A stretch of DNA of 32,835 bases, taken from assembly GCA_964442905.1 (NCBI GenBank), contig CAYUBD010000007.1:1-32835 (forward strand), in the 5' to 3' direction. Below the pieces are notes generated by a model that searched no databases, had not been told where the DNA came from, and was given only the letters and a program-made list of their open reading frames with translations. The stretch's first letter is position 1. Every line of letters begins with the position of its first letter. The position numbers and the translations under genes were made by a program. This stretch comes from JAFGFG01 sp964442905. Lineage in GTDB: Archaea > Aenigmatarchaeota > Aenigmatarchaeia > QMZP01 > JAFGSV01. This document shows positions 14,812 through 23,451 of the stretch, one piece after another.

Positions 14812-15339
14812 TCAACCCTTCTTCCCCCTGTGCCTCAGTCCCCTGGACCTCTTCCCGGCGGCCGTCAGCCCCCTCGAAGCCCTGCTCTTGTGCTTGCCTG
14901 AAGCAAGCCATCCCAGGTCTTTGTCTTTTCTCACCGAGGGGTGCGATGTGTCTGCGAGTATGACCTCGTACCACACGTACTTGCCGTCCTCGCCTGCCCA
15001 GTAGGAGTTGACAACTTCCATGTTCCTGAACTTGAGCGATGCCTTCTCCTCAGCCACCTGCTGTTTTGACTTATTGAGTGTAAAGAACCTACCTGCTCTT
15101 TTTGGCCTTCTGCCACCTGCTACCTGTGGCGTCTTCCTTCCGCCCCTGTTGACCCTCACCCTTGCAACTACGAAGCCCTGCTTGGCCTTGTATCCGAGGC
15201 TTCTTGCCCTGTCAATCCTTGTCGGTTTTTCAGACCTTGTTACAACTGACTCATTTCTCCACTGAATAAAACGGTTCTTTTGAATATCACCGAGTCTTTC
15301 GGCGGGCTTCTTCCACAGTGCTGTCAAATACTTATGCAT
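14812..15339 (-). CDS. rpl15e: Large-subunit ribosomal protein eL15 (L15e)
   Basis: The 175-aa protein has the archaeal/eukaryotic L15e sequence pattern: an N-terminal MHKYLTALWKKPAE, RNESVVTRSEKPTRIDRARS, LGYKAKQGFVVARVRVNRGG, FRNMEVVNSYWAGEDGKYVW and the conserved tail RASRGLTAAGKRSRGLRHRG. eL15 is a large-subunit protein buried in 23S rRNA and absent from bacteria, so it marks the window as archaeal. It is slightly shorter than the usual length of about 190 residues, mainly through a short C-terminus. TATTTATAAGC read on the minus strand at about 15362-15374 is a well-placed TATA box. Confidence 0.95.
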   Translation of the reverse strand: MHKYLTALWKKPAERLGDIQKNRFIQWRNESVVTRSEKPTRIDRARSLGYKAKQGFVVARVRVNRGGRKTPQVAGGRRPKRAGRFFTLNKSKQQVAEEKASLKFRNMEVVNSYWAGEDGKYVWYEVILADTSHPSVRKDKDLGWLASGKHKSRASRGLTAAGKRSRGLRHRGKKG

Positions 15340-15434
15340 ACCATCACATTTGCATTGAAAAGCTTATAAATATTGGTTATTAAATATATTTATCTCATAA
15401 TAAGAGTTACAGGTTAAAAAAGAGGTGATTTGTG
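15340..15434. promoter_or_regulatory. Divergent promoter for eL15 and a small membrane protein, with a strong SD
   Basis: The minus-strand TATA for eL15 lies at 15362-15374. The plus-strand TATA-like TTAAATATATTTATC lies at 15380-15394. The plus transcript should start near 15412 and carries GAGGTGAT at 15422-15429, a near-perfect complement to the archaeal 16S anti-SD. It is 5 nt before ATG 15435, which favours that ATG over the in-frame GTG at 15432. A strong SD is unusual in this mostly leaderless window. Confidence 0.6.
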
Positions 15435-15734
15435 ATGCACGCTGCTGTGAAGATTCTTATCGGTCTTCTGATAATAGTAGCGGGTTTCGGTCTTTTTGTT
15501 GACTCAGTTTATGGCAACAGGTGGACCGGTATAAGCATAAACTGGTGGCAGAACTTCAAGGTAGTCCTTACAGGTGTCATACCACCGCTGCTTATACTGG
15601 TAGGTCTCTTTGTTGTCTGGCTTGAAGCTGACGAACTGAAAGCTGGGAAAGAACTTGACGAAGAGTTTAAGACCAGTGACGAAGATGTCAAGAAGGCTGT
15701 TGCTCCAAAGAAGACGTCAAGAAAGAAGAAGTAA
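15435..15734 (+). CDS. Small two-helix membrane protein with a basic tail
   Basis: The 99-aa protein has a first hydrophobic helix, AVKILIGLLIIVAGFGLFV, a short loop with the aromatic NRWTGISINWWQNF, and a second helix, VVLTGVIPPLLILVGLFVVW. A cytoplasmic tail follows, first acidic then Lys-rich (EELDEEFKTSDEDVK to SRKKK). No family is recognised, although similar small two-helix proteins are frequent in archaea. It is transcribed divergently from eL15 and has an exceptionally good ribosome-binding site, so it is probably well expressed. A role beside the ribosome, such as membrane docking by the Lys-rich tail, is only speculation. Confidence 0.7.
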   Translation: MHAAVKILIGLLIIVAGFGLFVDSVYGNRWTGISINWWQNFKVVLTGVIPPLLILVGLFVVWLEADELKAGKELDEEFKTSDEDVKKAVAPKKTSRKKK

Positions 15735-15771
15735 TTTCTGCTGGTGTTTTTTTCTACCGGCAACAATTAAT

Positions 15772-16431
15772 TTATGAAAATTCCAGATGGAGTATTCCAT
15801 CTCTGAATGATTTTCCTGAAAGCCTGACATTATGTGGTTTCGTGAGTATCTTGAAATATGCCTTGTCACCTGTGACTGCCTTTACCTCCACAGAAGATGC
15901 AAGCTCTCTTATCTCAACCTCATCCGGGTTTTTTACTTCAGGCATCTCAACATCAACTGTGAACTTGCCGCCTATTCTTTTTACATCGGCCTTGGGCTCT
16001 TCCGTAACTTTGGGCATAGCCCTCTCCATTGCAGGGTGAGACTTTCTTCTTTCTTCATTCATTTCTCCGGGTTTTCCCCGTATGCCGAATCTGCTCTGGA
16101 CCACCTTCTCAACCGTTTCCCTGTTCACATCACCGAGTGTCTGTATGTTGACCTTAGGTCTCATGCCGGTTCCACTCTTTATACGAATCGTGAATCCATT
16201 TCCTTTGGGACGCATACCTGCTTTCCTGGGACCAACCTTTTTGAAAAATGGTGAAAGGTCTATTGCCTGTATGTCATTTTCAAACATTTTGTCCATGTTC
16301 ATCTTCTTGAACAGTTTACTGAAAAGATCCCGTCCGAAGGCATCAGCCTGGTTTCCGCCCCTTTCCAGTCCACACGCTGGACAGAATTTCCAGTCATCGT
16401 TTAATTCATTACCGCATCTTGGGCATTGCAT
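15772..16431 (-). CDS. Zinc-ribbon protein with a C-terminal Hsp20/CS-like beta domain
   Basis: The 219-aa protein starts with a zinc ribbon: MQCPRCGNELNDDWKFCPAC, two CxxC pairs at Cys3/Cys6 and Cys17/Cys20. A flexible basic middle follows (about 25-150). The last 70 residues look like an alpha-crystallin/Hsp20-type beta sandwich: GGKFTVDVEMPEVKNPDEVE, RELASSVEVKAVTGDKAYF and KSFRDGILHLEFS, where the final strand resembles the G-x-L-x-L/I motif of the family. A chaperone-like or adaptor role is likely, but no client can be named. A TATA-like ACTTTTAATAGC lies about 25 nt upstream on the minus strand. It lies between the small membrane protein and the large surface protein and shares no operon with either. 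Confidence 0.7.
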   Translation of the reverse strand: MQCPRCGNELNDDWKFCPACGLERGGNQADAFGRDLFSKLFKKMNMDKMFENDIQAIDLSPFFKKVGPRKAGMRPKGNGFTIRIKSGTGMRPKVNIQTLGDVNRETVEKVVQSRFGIRGKPGEMNEERRKSHPAMERAMPKVTEEPKADVKRIGGKFTVDVEMPEVKNPDEVEIRELASSVEVKAVTGDKAYFKILTKPHNVRLSGKSFRDGILHLEFS

Positions 16432-16485
16432 GGTAGAATCTTCTATCCTCAGCTATTAAAAGTTTAACGCTAAGAAGCAGTGTTT

Positions 16486-18480
16486 TCAGTAAAGTTCCTC
16501 GTCGATTGTCTCTTCGTCCTGCGATTCGCCTTTCTTGAACAGTCTTGACCCGAACTTGTTGTAGAGCACGAAACCCACAGATGCCAGAATGACGATTACT
16601 ATGATAACGGTCACCCAGGTAACCCATGAACCATCATCAGACCCGGCTGAAGGTAAACTGTCCAGCTCTGATATAAGACTGTCCAGTGTCTCGTACCTTG
16701 CCTGTGAGCTCATATAGCTTTCCTTGGCTGATGAATACCACTCCGACTCAAGACTGCTTGACGCACTGTCAAGTTCCGTTTCCAGATAGTAGAATATGTT
16801 GTTGATGGTTTCTGCTTCAAAACCCGCATCTGAGAATTGTATCTTTAGGCTATCAACATCCGATTCAAGTGTTGAAATGTCATCTTCCAATCGGTCACTT
16901 GCACATTCCATATTGACATAAATGATCGCAGATCCACCACTGCTTGTTATTTCGATCGTTCCTGAAGTTTTCTCCGTTTCCGGTGTGACCTCGATGGTCA
17001 AGGAGCCGAATGAATCCTTATTAACTGAGCTGGGCAGAGTGACATCGGTAACTTCCACGCCTGTTGATTCATAGTCAAAGTCATTGATCTCGGCATCTGA
17101 CAGAGACTGGACCGTAAAAGTATAACTCACGGGCACATTCACAAGACAATCTTCCTCTTTCCATAAACCCGGACTGACCCTTATTCCCGCACCTTCCGTT
17201 GTTGTTCCTCCCTGGACATTCACGTTGAGTGTCACATCAACCGGAATGCTCACATCATCGCCTGCACTTATCAGTACCTTTCCTGCGGTGCTGGTCGCAA
17301 GCGCAGACGGACTGACTGTAACCGTCAGTGTGGTTGCAGAAGAGCCGGCCAGGCTGGTCTTCCCGAATTTCGTGGTCACATGACTTGTAATATCTTCAGT
17401 GCTGGCTGAAAGTGCCAACGAATCGTTGCCCGTGTTAAGAATGGTCACGTTCTTCTTCAGTATTGTTGAAAAGTCTGTGACATCAAAAGTCAGTGACAGT
17501 GGATAAACATTAATCAGCTCTTCGACCGGGAATATCTTCTTGGAAGACTTTCCCCCGGCTGTGACGGTCACCTCGTAGTCACCATCTTCACTGCCTGTTA
17601 TATGGAACTCAAAGCTGTACTGCTGGTTTACAACAGTATTGGAACCCAGTGATTCCGTCTTGCCGCTTGGCGTCTCCACGCTGGCAGAAACCTGGCTGTA
17701 TTTTGTCTGTCCGGATATGATGACATCCTCACCGATAAAGTATGATGTCTTATCCGTTTTGGCAGTGAGTTCAACCGTTTCGCTGCCTATCTCAAATCTG
17801 ACAATGTCGCCCCCGGTTTCTCCGCCTTCCGTCCTGAAACCGAATGAGGCGTAATACGCGCCTGCGGAAAGTGAATCTATATCAATCAGGTAACGGCCGG
17901 CGTATTGGCTTTCGGTCAGATTGACTTTGTCGTAATTACTGATCTTGTCACCATCTTCGGCATCATAGAGCGTTATCCATACCTCTTTTGTGCTGGTGGG
18001 GGTGTCAGCGGTTATGTGAACCACTCCGTCGCTGTCTATGTTTGTGCCGATGCTCATCTTTTGTGCATACACGACCATCGTTCTGTTGAATTCAACCGTA
18101 TGCGTGAAATCCATTGCGCGGAAGTCGACCCTGAACTGTCCGCTTTTCGTGAAAGGTGTCGGACCGCACATTCCTTCGAAATCCGCCTGCTTGCCTGTGA
18201 GCTCGCATATCCAGCAGCCGTTGAACCTGCGCATGGAGCCCCCGAAACCGAAGTAATTGTAAGTTTCAAAATCTACAGGCTGCCAGAGAATCTTCATAGG
18301 TTCGGAAAGTGAACTCAGCCGGCTGTCCACCTCGGATTCCGGTATCACGAGTAACATGCTGCCGTTCACTGAAGGATATGCCGGCAGCTGGTTATCCACA
18401 TCGCATATATTTGCGGCATGGACGCTTCCCGCAAGAAGGCAAAACAAAATCGTAGCGGCCAGAAAACCCGTTTTCTTCAT
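16486..18480 (-). CDS. Large cell-surface protein with Ig-like domains and a C-terminal membrane anchor
   Basis: The 664-aa protein has a signal peptide (TGFLAATILFCLLAGSVHAA), a long Thr/Ser-rich extracellular region with repeated beta-sandwich-like segments (for example VELTAKTDKTSYFIGEDVII and LTLNVNVQGGTTTEGAGI-type strands), and a helical stalk near 550-620. It ends with a transmembrane helix, WVTWVTVIIVIVILASVGF, and an acidic cytoplasmic tail. The segment with SYFIGEDVIISGQTKYSQVS resembles the macroglobulin/Ig-type domains of archaeal surface proteins. Paired Cys near the N-terminus (CDVDNQ, GCWICEL, MCGP) suggest disulphides outside the cell. Function is probably adhesion or envelope structure; no ligand can be named. 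TTAAGTATAC on the minus strand at 18501-18510 is the likely TATA box. Confidence 0.75.
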   Translation of the reverse strand: MKKTGFLAATILFCLLAGSVHAANICDVDNQLPAYPSVNGSMLLVIPESEVDSRLSSLSEPMKILWQPVDFETYNYFGFGGSMRRFNGCWICELTGKQADFEGMCGPTPFTKSGQFRVDFRAMDFTHTVEFNRTMVVYAQKMSIGTNIDSDGVVHITADTPTSTKEVWITLYDAEDGDKISNYDKVNLTESQYAGRYLIDIDSLSAGAYYASFGFRTEGGETGGDIVRFEIGSETVELTAKTDKTSYFIGEDVIISGQTKYSQVSASVETPSGKTESLGSNTVVNQQYSFEFHITGSEDGDYEVTVTAGGKSSKKIFPVEELINVYPLSLTFDVTDFSTILKKNVTILNTGNDSLALSASTEDITSHVTTKFGKTSLAGSSATTLTVTVSPSALATSTAGKVLISAGDDVSIPVDVTLNVNVQGGTTTEGAGIRVSPGLWKEEDCLVNVPVSYTFTVQSLSDAEINDFDYESTGVEVTDVTLPSSVNKDSFGSLTIEVTPETEKTSGTIEITSSGGSAIIYVNMECASDRLEDDISTLESDVDSLKIQFSDAGFEAETINNIFYYLETELDSASSSLESEWYSSAKESYMSSQARYETLDSLISELDSLPSAGSDDGSWVTWVTVIIVIVILASVGFVLYNKFGSRLFKKGESQDEETIDEELY

Positions 18481-18535
18481 ACTATAAACTTTGCCTGAGC
18501 GTATACTTAAATATTATTTATCCAATACATAACCT
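18481..18535. promoter_or_regulatory. Overlapping back-to-back TATA boxes
   Basis: Two divergent genes are 55 bp apart. TTAAGTATAC on the minus strand (18501-18510) is about 25 nt from ATG 18480, and TTAAATATT on the plus strand (18507-18515) is about 25 nt from ATG 18536. The two boxes share bases, so the two preinitiation complexes could not form at the same time. Confidence 0.5.
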
Positions 18536-18856
18536 ATGGTATCGATAAACGAGTTTCAGGCACTTGACCTGAGAGTGGGTGAAGTCATCTCTGCCGATGC
18601 TGTCGAGGGAAGCGACAAGCTCTTCGTGCTGCAGGTTGACGTAGGCGGAAGGCAGGTCCAGCTGGTCGCAGGCATAAAGGGCCATTACACCGAAGATGAT
18701 ATCGTAGGAAAGAAGATAGTCGTGGTTGCGAACCTTGACCCCGCAAAGATAAGGGGCATAGAATCCCAGGGCATGCTTCTGGCAGCTCTTGACGGCTCGA
18801 CAGTCAGCCTGCTGACAGTGGACAAGGATGTCTCCGTAGGCTCAAAGGTCATGTAA
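18536..18856 (+). CDS. Stand-alone tRNA-binding domain protein (MetRS beta/Trbp111/CsaA-like)
   Basis: The 106-aa protein is a single OB-fold tRNA-binding domain: FQALDLRVGEVISADAVEGS, DKLFVLQVDVGGRQVQLVAG, GKKIVVVANLDPAKIRGIES and QGMLLAALD. These match the domain appended to bacterial MetRS or present as free Trbp111/CsaA; in several archaea it is encoded separately as MetRS beta. It probably binds the outer corner of tRNA as a dimer and may assist methionyl-tRNA synthetase, which is not in this window. The start codon is supported by a TATA-like box 25 nt upstream, so the message is probably leaderless. The gene is transcribed divergently from the surface protein. Confidence 0.9.
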   Translation: MVSINEFQALDLRVGEVISADAVEGSDKLFVLQVDVGGRQVQLVAGIKGHYTEDDIVGKKIVVVANLDPAKIRGIESQGMLLAALDGSTVSLLTVDKDVSVGSKVM

Positions 18857-18999
18857 GTATTTTCCGCAAACACGCTTTTGCAGCCTTTTAGAGATTTCAG
18901 CCTTTTTCCAAAAGGTTGCTATCCAAAAACCTGTCATATTTTCCGCGAACGCTTTTCCTAAAAGGGTTCTTTTTATTTTTCCTTTCCGTTAATTATCTT
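18857..18999 (+). promoter_or_regulatory. Intergenic region with an imperfect direct repeat and T-rich stretches
   Basis: TATTTTCCGCAAACACGCTT at 18858-18877 recurs as TATTTTCCGCGAACGCTTTT at 18937-18956, 79 bp apart. Between them is a small inverted repeat CCTTTT-TCC-AAAAGG at 18901-18915. The run GGGTTCTTTTTATTTTTCC at about 18964-18982 could serve both as terminator for the upstream gene and as TATA region for ATG 19000. Confidence 0.4.
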
Positions 19000-19701
19000 A
19001 TGTCCGGGAAGAAGGTAGAGATAATAGTTGACCACAGGGAAAAGAGCAGTAAGACATTTGAATGGCTGAAAACGTTCGATGCTAATATTTGTGAGAAGCA
19101 ACTGGATGTCGCCGATTATATTGTATCGGAGCGTATCGGGATAGAGAGAAAGACCGTTGACGACTTCCTAACTTCTTTTTTCAACCAGAGGCTTTTCGGG
19201 CAGCTGGAAAAGCTGACCTCGACATTCGAGAAGCCCCTGCTGATAATCGAGGGCGACCCGAGCATGCTCTTCGAGTCGCGTAACGTTCATCCCAATTCCA
19301 TACACGGCGTGCTCTCAGCGATTGCCTTGGATTACGGAGTCCCGATACTCTGGTCGCATGCGCCGAAGGTGACGGCATCGCAGGTGTACTGGATAGCCTA
19401 CAGGGAGCAGGTGAAGAAGAGCGACAAACTGCAGGCACGGGTCTGCAAGAGGAACAGGAATCCCACGGAGCATCAGGAATTCATTGTCTCAGGCCTTCCG
19501 AGCATCAACAGCAAGCTGAGTAAAAGGCTTCTGGAGCAGTTCGGGACTGTCAGGAAGATATTCAGCGCGAAGGAAGAGCGCCTGATGAAGGTGGAAGGCA
19601 TCGGCAAGAAGAAGGCGAACAGCATATGGTGCCTGCTGAACGAAAGATACGATAAGGAAAACGAGGCGGATCCTGAGGGAAAAACCGAAGAAAAGCGATA
19701 G
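19000..19701 (+). CDS. XPF/ERCC4-family structure-specific nuclease with tandem HhH (nuclease half of Hef)
   Basis: I start at 19000 (MSGKKVEIIVDHREK), not at the ATG of the longer frame at 18916, because the extra segment is low-complexity and overlaps the promoter region. The 233-aa protein has the ERCC4 catalytic signature: VDHREK, then ADYIV with Asp39, then GIERKTVDDF with Glu49-Arg50-Lys51 and Asp55 (the D...ERKxxxD motif). A nuclease core extends to about residue 150. A tandem helix-hairpin-helix follows, VSGLPSINSKLSKRLLEQFG and MKVEGIGKKKANSIW. It cuts branched DNA near the 5' side of junctions and usually dimerises. Crenarchaeal XPF is similarly short, whereas euryarchaeal Hef fuses it to a helicase; here the matching helicase is at 4116-5681. 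Confidence 0.9.
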   Translation: MSGKKVEIIVDHREKSSKTFEWLKTFDANICEKQLDVADYIVSERIGIERKTVDDFLTSFFNQRLFGQLEKLTSTFEKPLLIIEGDPSMLFESRNVHPNSIHGVLSAIALDYGVPILWSHAPKVTASQVYWIAYREQVKKSDKLQARVCKRNRNPTEHQEFIVSGLPSINSKLSKRLLEQFGTVRKIFSAKEERLMKVEGIGKKKANSIWCLLNERYDKENEADPEGKTEEKR

Positions 19702-19712
19702 CATATATATTA
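19702..19712 (+). promoter_or_regulatory. TATA box of the beta-propeller gene
   Basis: CATATATATTA begins immediately after the nuclease stop codon and is centred about 25 nt before ATG 19732, predicting a leaderless transcript. Confidence 0.6.
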
Positions 19713-19731
19713 GCGACGTCTAAATGAAATT

Positions 19732-21780
19732 ATGAACACGAAAACAGCGTTCCTGGTGGTGGCCGTGGTGATAGCGGCAGCATTCGCGAACATCTACCTG
19801 CCTGTGAAGCCTTCCTACATGACCACCGATTTCAACGTGCAGGCTTTCGCCAGCGAGCAGGATTTCAAGGATTACATCGAGGAATACGCCGGTTCTTCGG
19901 GCTACATGCCCAGCACAATCCTTTCAGGGGAGATCGGAACGACATCCATGAGAAACGCGGTGATGGACGACAGTGTCGCGCCAGAGCCTGCGACATTCTC
20001 CGATTCCCAGGATGCGAAGGGCACCGGGGAGGAATCCGTACATGGATCCTCTTCAAGGGTATCAGAAACGAACGTCCAGGTCACGGGCATAGACGAGCCT
20101 GATATTGTCAAGACCGACGGCGAGAGCATATTCTTTTCGAGCAGCGCTTACGGAAGATACATCTGGAACGAGGGCAAAGGATATTATTATTCCGGTGACA
20201 CCAAGGTCATAGGAGCCTTCCCGCCCGAGGAACTATCTGTCAGCTCTGAGATAACCGAGACCGGGGAACTGCTGCTTCACGAGGACACGCTCGTGGTGTT
20301 CTCTGATAATGTGATAAAGGGCTACGACGTCGAAGATACCGCTTCCCCCGAGGAGCTCTGGGAAATAAAGCTCAACGGCTCGATGGTGGACGCAAGGCTC
20401 TACAACGGGAAGATATACCTCGTCACCAGAAACTGGATAGACTCTTATTACCCCTGCCCGATAACGCCTCTCACCAGGAATGGGATTGCCGTGGAGATAT
20501 CATGCTCATCAGTATTCCACCCTGTCACGCCGGCATCGGCAGACGTCACATATAATGCCATAATCATGGATCCGCTGACGGGAGAGTCTGAGAAGGCCGT
20601 CTCTTTCGTGGGCTCGGCCTATTCCACTACGCTGTACGTTTCGGAGAATGCGATGTACCTCACATACAACGTCGAGGCGGACATGCTGGAATTCTTCTAC
20701 GGATTCCTCACGGATAACCCGGGTCTCTTCAAGACGAACGTGATACAGAAGATAGAGAAAGTCATGGGATACGACATCAGCACACAGTCCAAGATGACAG
20801 AGCTCGGCATAATAATCAACGAGTACATGAGTACGCTGAGCAGGGACCAGGCGCTGAAGCTCCAGAATGAGCTCTCCGACAAGCTGGCTGACTACACCAA
20901 TGACCACAAGAGGGAACTTTCCGGTACCGGTATAGTCAAGATCGGCATGGACCTGGAGGTCGATGACACCGGATACGTCCCGGGCACGCTTCTCAACCAG
21001 TTCTCTCTTGATGAGTACGACGGCCATCTCCGGGTTGCAGTCACCGTCGGTGGCTGGATTTTGGGGTCCAGAAGCGAGAGCGCCAACGATGTCTACGTGC
21101 TAGACGACAGCATGGAGATAGTCGGCTCCGTCATAGACCTCGGCCTCACCGAGAGTATATACTCAGCGAGGTTCATAGGAGACAAGGGCTACCTCGTGAC
21201 ATTCAGGCAGGTGGACCCATTCTACGTGCTGGACCTTTCTGATCCCACGAGCCCGGAAGTGAAGGGCGAGCTGAAGATACCAGGCTACTCAAGCTACCTG
21301 CATCCGATAAGCGATGACAGGATACTTGGGATAGGAAAGGAAGGGGCTTACGTTAAGGTCTCACTGTTTGACGTATCCTCGCCCGATAACCCGACCGAGG
21401 TCGACAAGTACGCCCTTGATGAGTACTGGTCAGACGTGCTGAATACGCATCACGCATTCCTGCTCGACAAAAAGCACGGGATATTCTTCATGCCGGGCTC
21501 CAAGGGAGGCTACGTCTTCTCATACGCGAACGATGACCTGGAGCTGGTGAAGGCCAAGAGCGAAGTGAGCGCCACCAGGGCGCTGTTCATAGACGACTAC
21601 CTCTACATAATAGGTTCAGACAGGATAGTCGTGCTGGACGAGAACACCTGGGAAGACGTTAATGAACTCGGACTGGAGTATGCTGAGGCGACGTTCCCGG
21701 AGCCGGTAATGGACGGCTTCGAGAAAATCGAAACGCCTTCAGGAGATGGGACTGGAACGGACACGTCCGACGATGAGTGA
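19732..21780 (+). CDS. Secreted or membrane-anchored beta-propeller domain protein
   Basis: The 682-aa protein has an N-terminal signal anchor (TKTAFLVVAVVIAAAFANIY) followed by the diagnostic opening of the archaeal/bacterial Beta_propel family, SETNVQVTGIDEPDIVKTDG at about 108-127. Repeated blade-like segments continue to the end: LVVFSDNVIKGYDVED, LYNGKIYLVTRNW, DKGYLVTFRQVDPFYVLDLS, HGIFFMPGSKGGYVF and DDYLYIIGSDRIVVLDENTW. An insert at about 315-390 is helical. The C-terminus is acidic and Thr/Ser-rich with no second membrane helix. The protein is extracellular; function is unknown for the family. The last base of its stop codon (21780) is directly next to the last base of convergent pyrG (21781), with no spacer. 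Confidence 0.85.
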   Translation: MNTKTAFLVVAVVIAAAFANIYLPVKPSYMTTDFNVQAFASEQDFKDYIEEYAGSSGYMPSTILSGEIGTTSMRNAVMDDSVAPEPATFSDSQDAKGTGEESVHGSSSRVSETNVQVTGIDEPDIVKTDGESIFFSSSAYGRYIWNEGKGYYYSGDTKVIGAFPPEELSVSSEITETGELLLHEDTLVVFSDNVIKGYDVEDTASPEELWEIKLNGSMVDARLYNGKIYLVTRNWIDSYYPCPITPLTRNGIAVEISCSSVFHPVTPASADVTYNAIIMDPLTGESEKAVSFVGSAYSTTLYVSENAMYLTYNVEADMLEFFYGFLTDNPGLFKTNVIQKIEKVMGYDISTQSKMTELGIIINEYMSTLSRDQALKLQNELSDKLADYTNDHKRELSGTGIVKIGMDLEVDDTGYVPGTLLNQFSLDEYDGHLRVAVTVGGWILGSRSESANDVYVLDDSMEIVGSVIDLGLTESIYSARFIGDKGYLVTFRQVDPFYVLDLSDPTSPEVKGELKIPGYSSYLHPISDDRILGIGKEGAYVKVSLFDVSSPDNPTEVDKYALDEYWSDVLNTHHAFLLDKKHGIFFMPGSKGGYVFSYANDDLELVKAKSEVSATRALFIDDYLYIIGSDRIVVLDENTWEDVNELGLEYAEATFPEPVMDGFEKIETPSGDGTGTDTSDDE

Positions 21781-23409
21781 TTATTTCTTCTCTGTGCATG
21801 CCTTAAGGAAACCGGAGAAAAGCGGATTTGGCTTCAGTACCCTTGACGTGAACTCGGGGTGGAACTGGCTTGCCATGAAGAATGGGTGACCGGGAAGCTC
21901 AAGTATCTGCATGATATCGCCGCTTGAATCATGTCCGGAGAATATCAGCCCGCCCTTTTCCAGCCTTTCTTTGTATCCGGGGTTGAACTCGTACCTGTGC
22001 CTGAACCTCTCCCTGGTTTTCAATGAACCGTAAAGCTTGTTTGCCTGCGTACCTTTCTTGATTATGACATCCTGACCACCGAGGCGCATGGTTCCGCCCT
22101 TCTTGTAAACGTTCTTCTGGCCTGGGAGCAGGTCTATAACAGGATGCGGAGTGTTCCCGTCGATCTCCGTGCTGTTCGCCTTCCTGAGCCCGCAGACATG
22201 CCTGGCGAATTCTGTGCTCGCCAGCTGGAAACCGTAGCACAGACCAAGGAAGGGTACTCCGTTCTCACGTGCGTACTTTATGCATTCGATCTTCCCCTCT
22301 GTGCCTCTTGAGCCAAAGCCGCCTGGAACTATGATGCCGTCAACGCCTTTGAGCGCATCCTTTGCCCTGAGCCTGCCTTTCTCAATGTCTGTCGTCTCAA
22401 TCCATTTTATTTTCACTTCACATCCAAGCATACCTGAAGCATGCTTCAGCGACTGCTCGATTGAAACGTAGGAATCATGCAATGCTGTATATTTGCCTGT
22501 CATAGCAACGGTCACCTTCTTCCTGGCGTTCTTCATGTTGTTGACCATCACGGTCCAGTCCTTAAGGTCACTGTCAGGCCTGGTCTGCATTTCAAATGCC
22601 TTCATGATTTTGTTGTGGACGTCCTGGTTCTGCAGGACAATGGGAAGTTCGTATATGTTCTTCAGATCCTCTCCCCGTATTATGTCGTCCTCGCATACTC
22701 CTGTGAACAGCGCTATCTTCCCTATAATTTTCTGTTCTATCGGAACCTCACAGCGAAGGAAAATGAAGTCCGGCTGTATGCCTATCTCCCTCAATTTCTG
22801 CACGGACTGCTGTGTTGGCTTGCTCTTCTGCTCTCCGACAACCTTCAGTATAGGTATGAGGGTACAGTGAACGAATATGACATCAGCTTCCATGGACAGC
22901 TGTCTGAGCGCTTCTAAGAAAATAAGGTTCTCTATGTCACCCACGGTTCCGCCTACCTCTATGAGCTCTACGTCTGCCTTGTTCTCATTGGCCACTCTGA
23001 TGAACCACTTCTTCAGTTCATCGGTAATGTGAGGTATCAACTGGACTGTCTTGCCTAAGTAGTCTCCTTCCCTCTCGCGGTCTATGACCTTCTTGTATAT
23101 CTTCCCGGTGGTTATGTTGCATTCAGAAGTCAGGTCGAGTCCAAGGAACCTCTCGTAATTACCGAGGTCCATATCCACCTCGCTGCCGTCGTCAAGGACG
23201 AAAACCTCGCCGTGCTCTATCGGGTTCATGGTTCCTGCATCAACGTTGAGATAAGGGTCTATCTTTACCGGTACTACGCTAAGACCTTTGGACTGAAGCA
23301 GTCTGCCGAGAGAAGCAGTGAATATGCCTTTACCGAGCCCGGAGATGACTCCGCCTGTGACGACGATGAATTTAGCCTTGCTCTTATTGAAACGGCATTT
23401 CTTCTGCAT
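21781..23409 (-). CDS. pyrG: CTP synthase
   Basis: The 542-aa protein is a full-length CTP synthase, which converts UTP, ATP and glutamine to CTP. The N-terminal synthetase domain begins KFIVVTGGVISGLGKGIFTA with the P-loop and has MNPIEHGEVFVLDDGSEVDM and VELIEVGGTVGDIENLIFLE. The C-terminal class I glutamine amidotransferase domain has PGGFGSRG, the nucleophile elbow VPFLGLCYGFQLA with its Cys, and the catalytic HPEF near the end. A ten-residue N-terminal extension precedes the usual start. I keep ATG 23409 because a TATA-like box read TTTTTTATATC lies at 23429-23438, about 24 nt upstream, supporting a leaderless message from that ATG. Confidence 0.97.
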   Translation of the reverse strand: MQKKCRFNKSKAKFIVVTGGVISGLGKGIFTASLGRLLQSKGLSVVPVKIDPYLNVDAGTMNPIEHGEVFVLDDGSEVDMDLGNYERFLGLDLTSECNITTGKIYKKVIDREREGDYLGKTVQLIPHITDELKKWFIRVANENKADVELIEVGGTVGDIENLIFLEALRQLSMEADVIFVHCTLIPILKVVGEQKSKPTQQSVQKLREIGIQPDFIFLRCEVPIEQKIIGKIALFTGVCEDDIIRGEDLKNIYELPIVLQNQDVHNKIMKAFEMQTRPDSDLKDWTVMVNNMKNARKKVTVAMTGKYTALHDSYVSIEQSLKHASGMLGCEVKIKWIETTDIEKGRLRAKDALKGVDGIIVPGGFGSRGTEGKIECIKYARENGVPFLGLCYGFQLASTEFARHVCGLRKANSTEIDGNTPHPVIDLLPGQKNVYKKGGTMRLGGQDVIIKKGTQANKLYGSLKTRERFRHRYEFNPGYKERLEKGGLIFSGHDSSGDIMQILELPGHPFFMASQFHPEFTSRVLKPNPLFSGFLKACTEKK

Positions 23410-23428
23410 AATAAATTATGACGCAGTG

Positions 23429-23438
23429 ATATAAAAAA
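23429..23438 (-). promoter_or_regulatory. TATA box of pyrG
   Basis: Read on the minus strand as TTTTTTATAT, centred about 24 nt before ATG 23409. It lies just inside the spacer after the stop region of the DUF1846 gene. Confidence 0.55.
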
Positions 23439-23451
23439 TTTACGTAACGGT

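Noticed and set aside
18916..18999. N-terminal extension of the nuclease gene
   Set aside because: The segment is low-complexity, hydrophobic and overlaps a T-rich promoter/terminator region; homologous proteins begin at about MSGKKVEIIVD.
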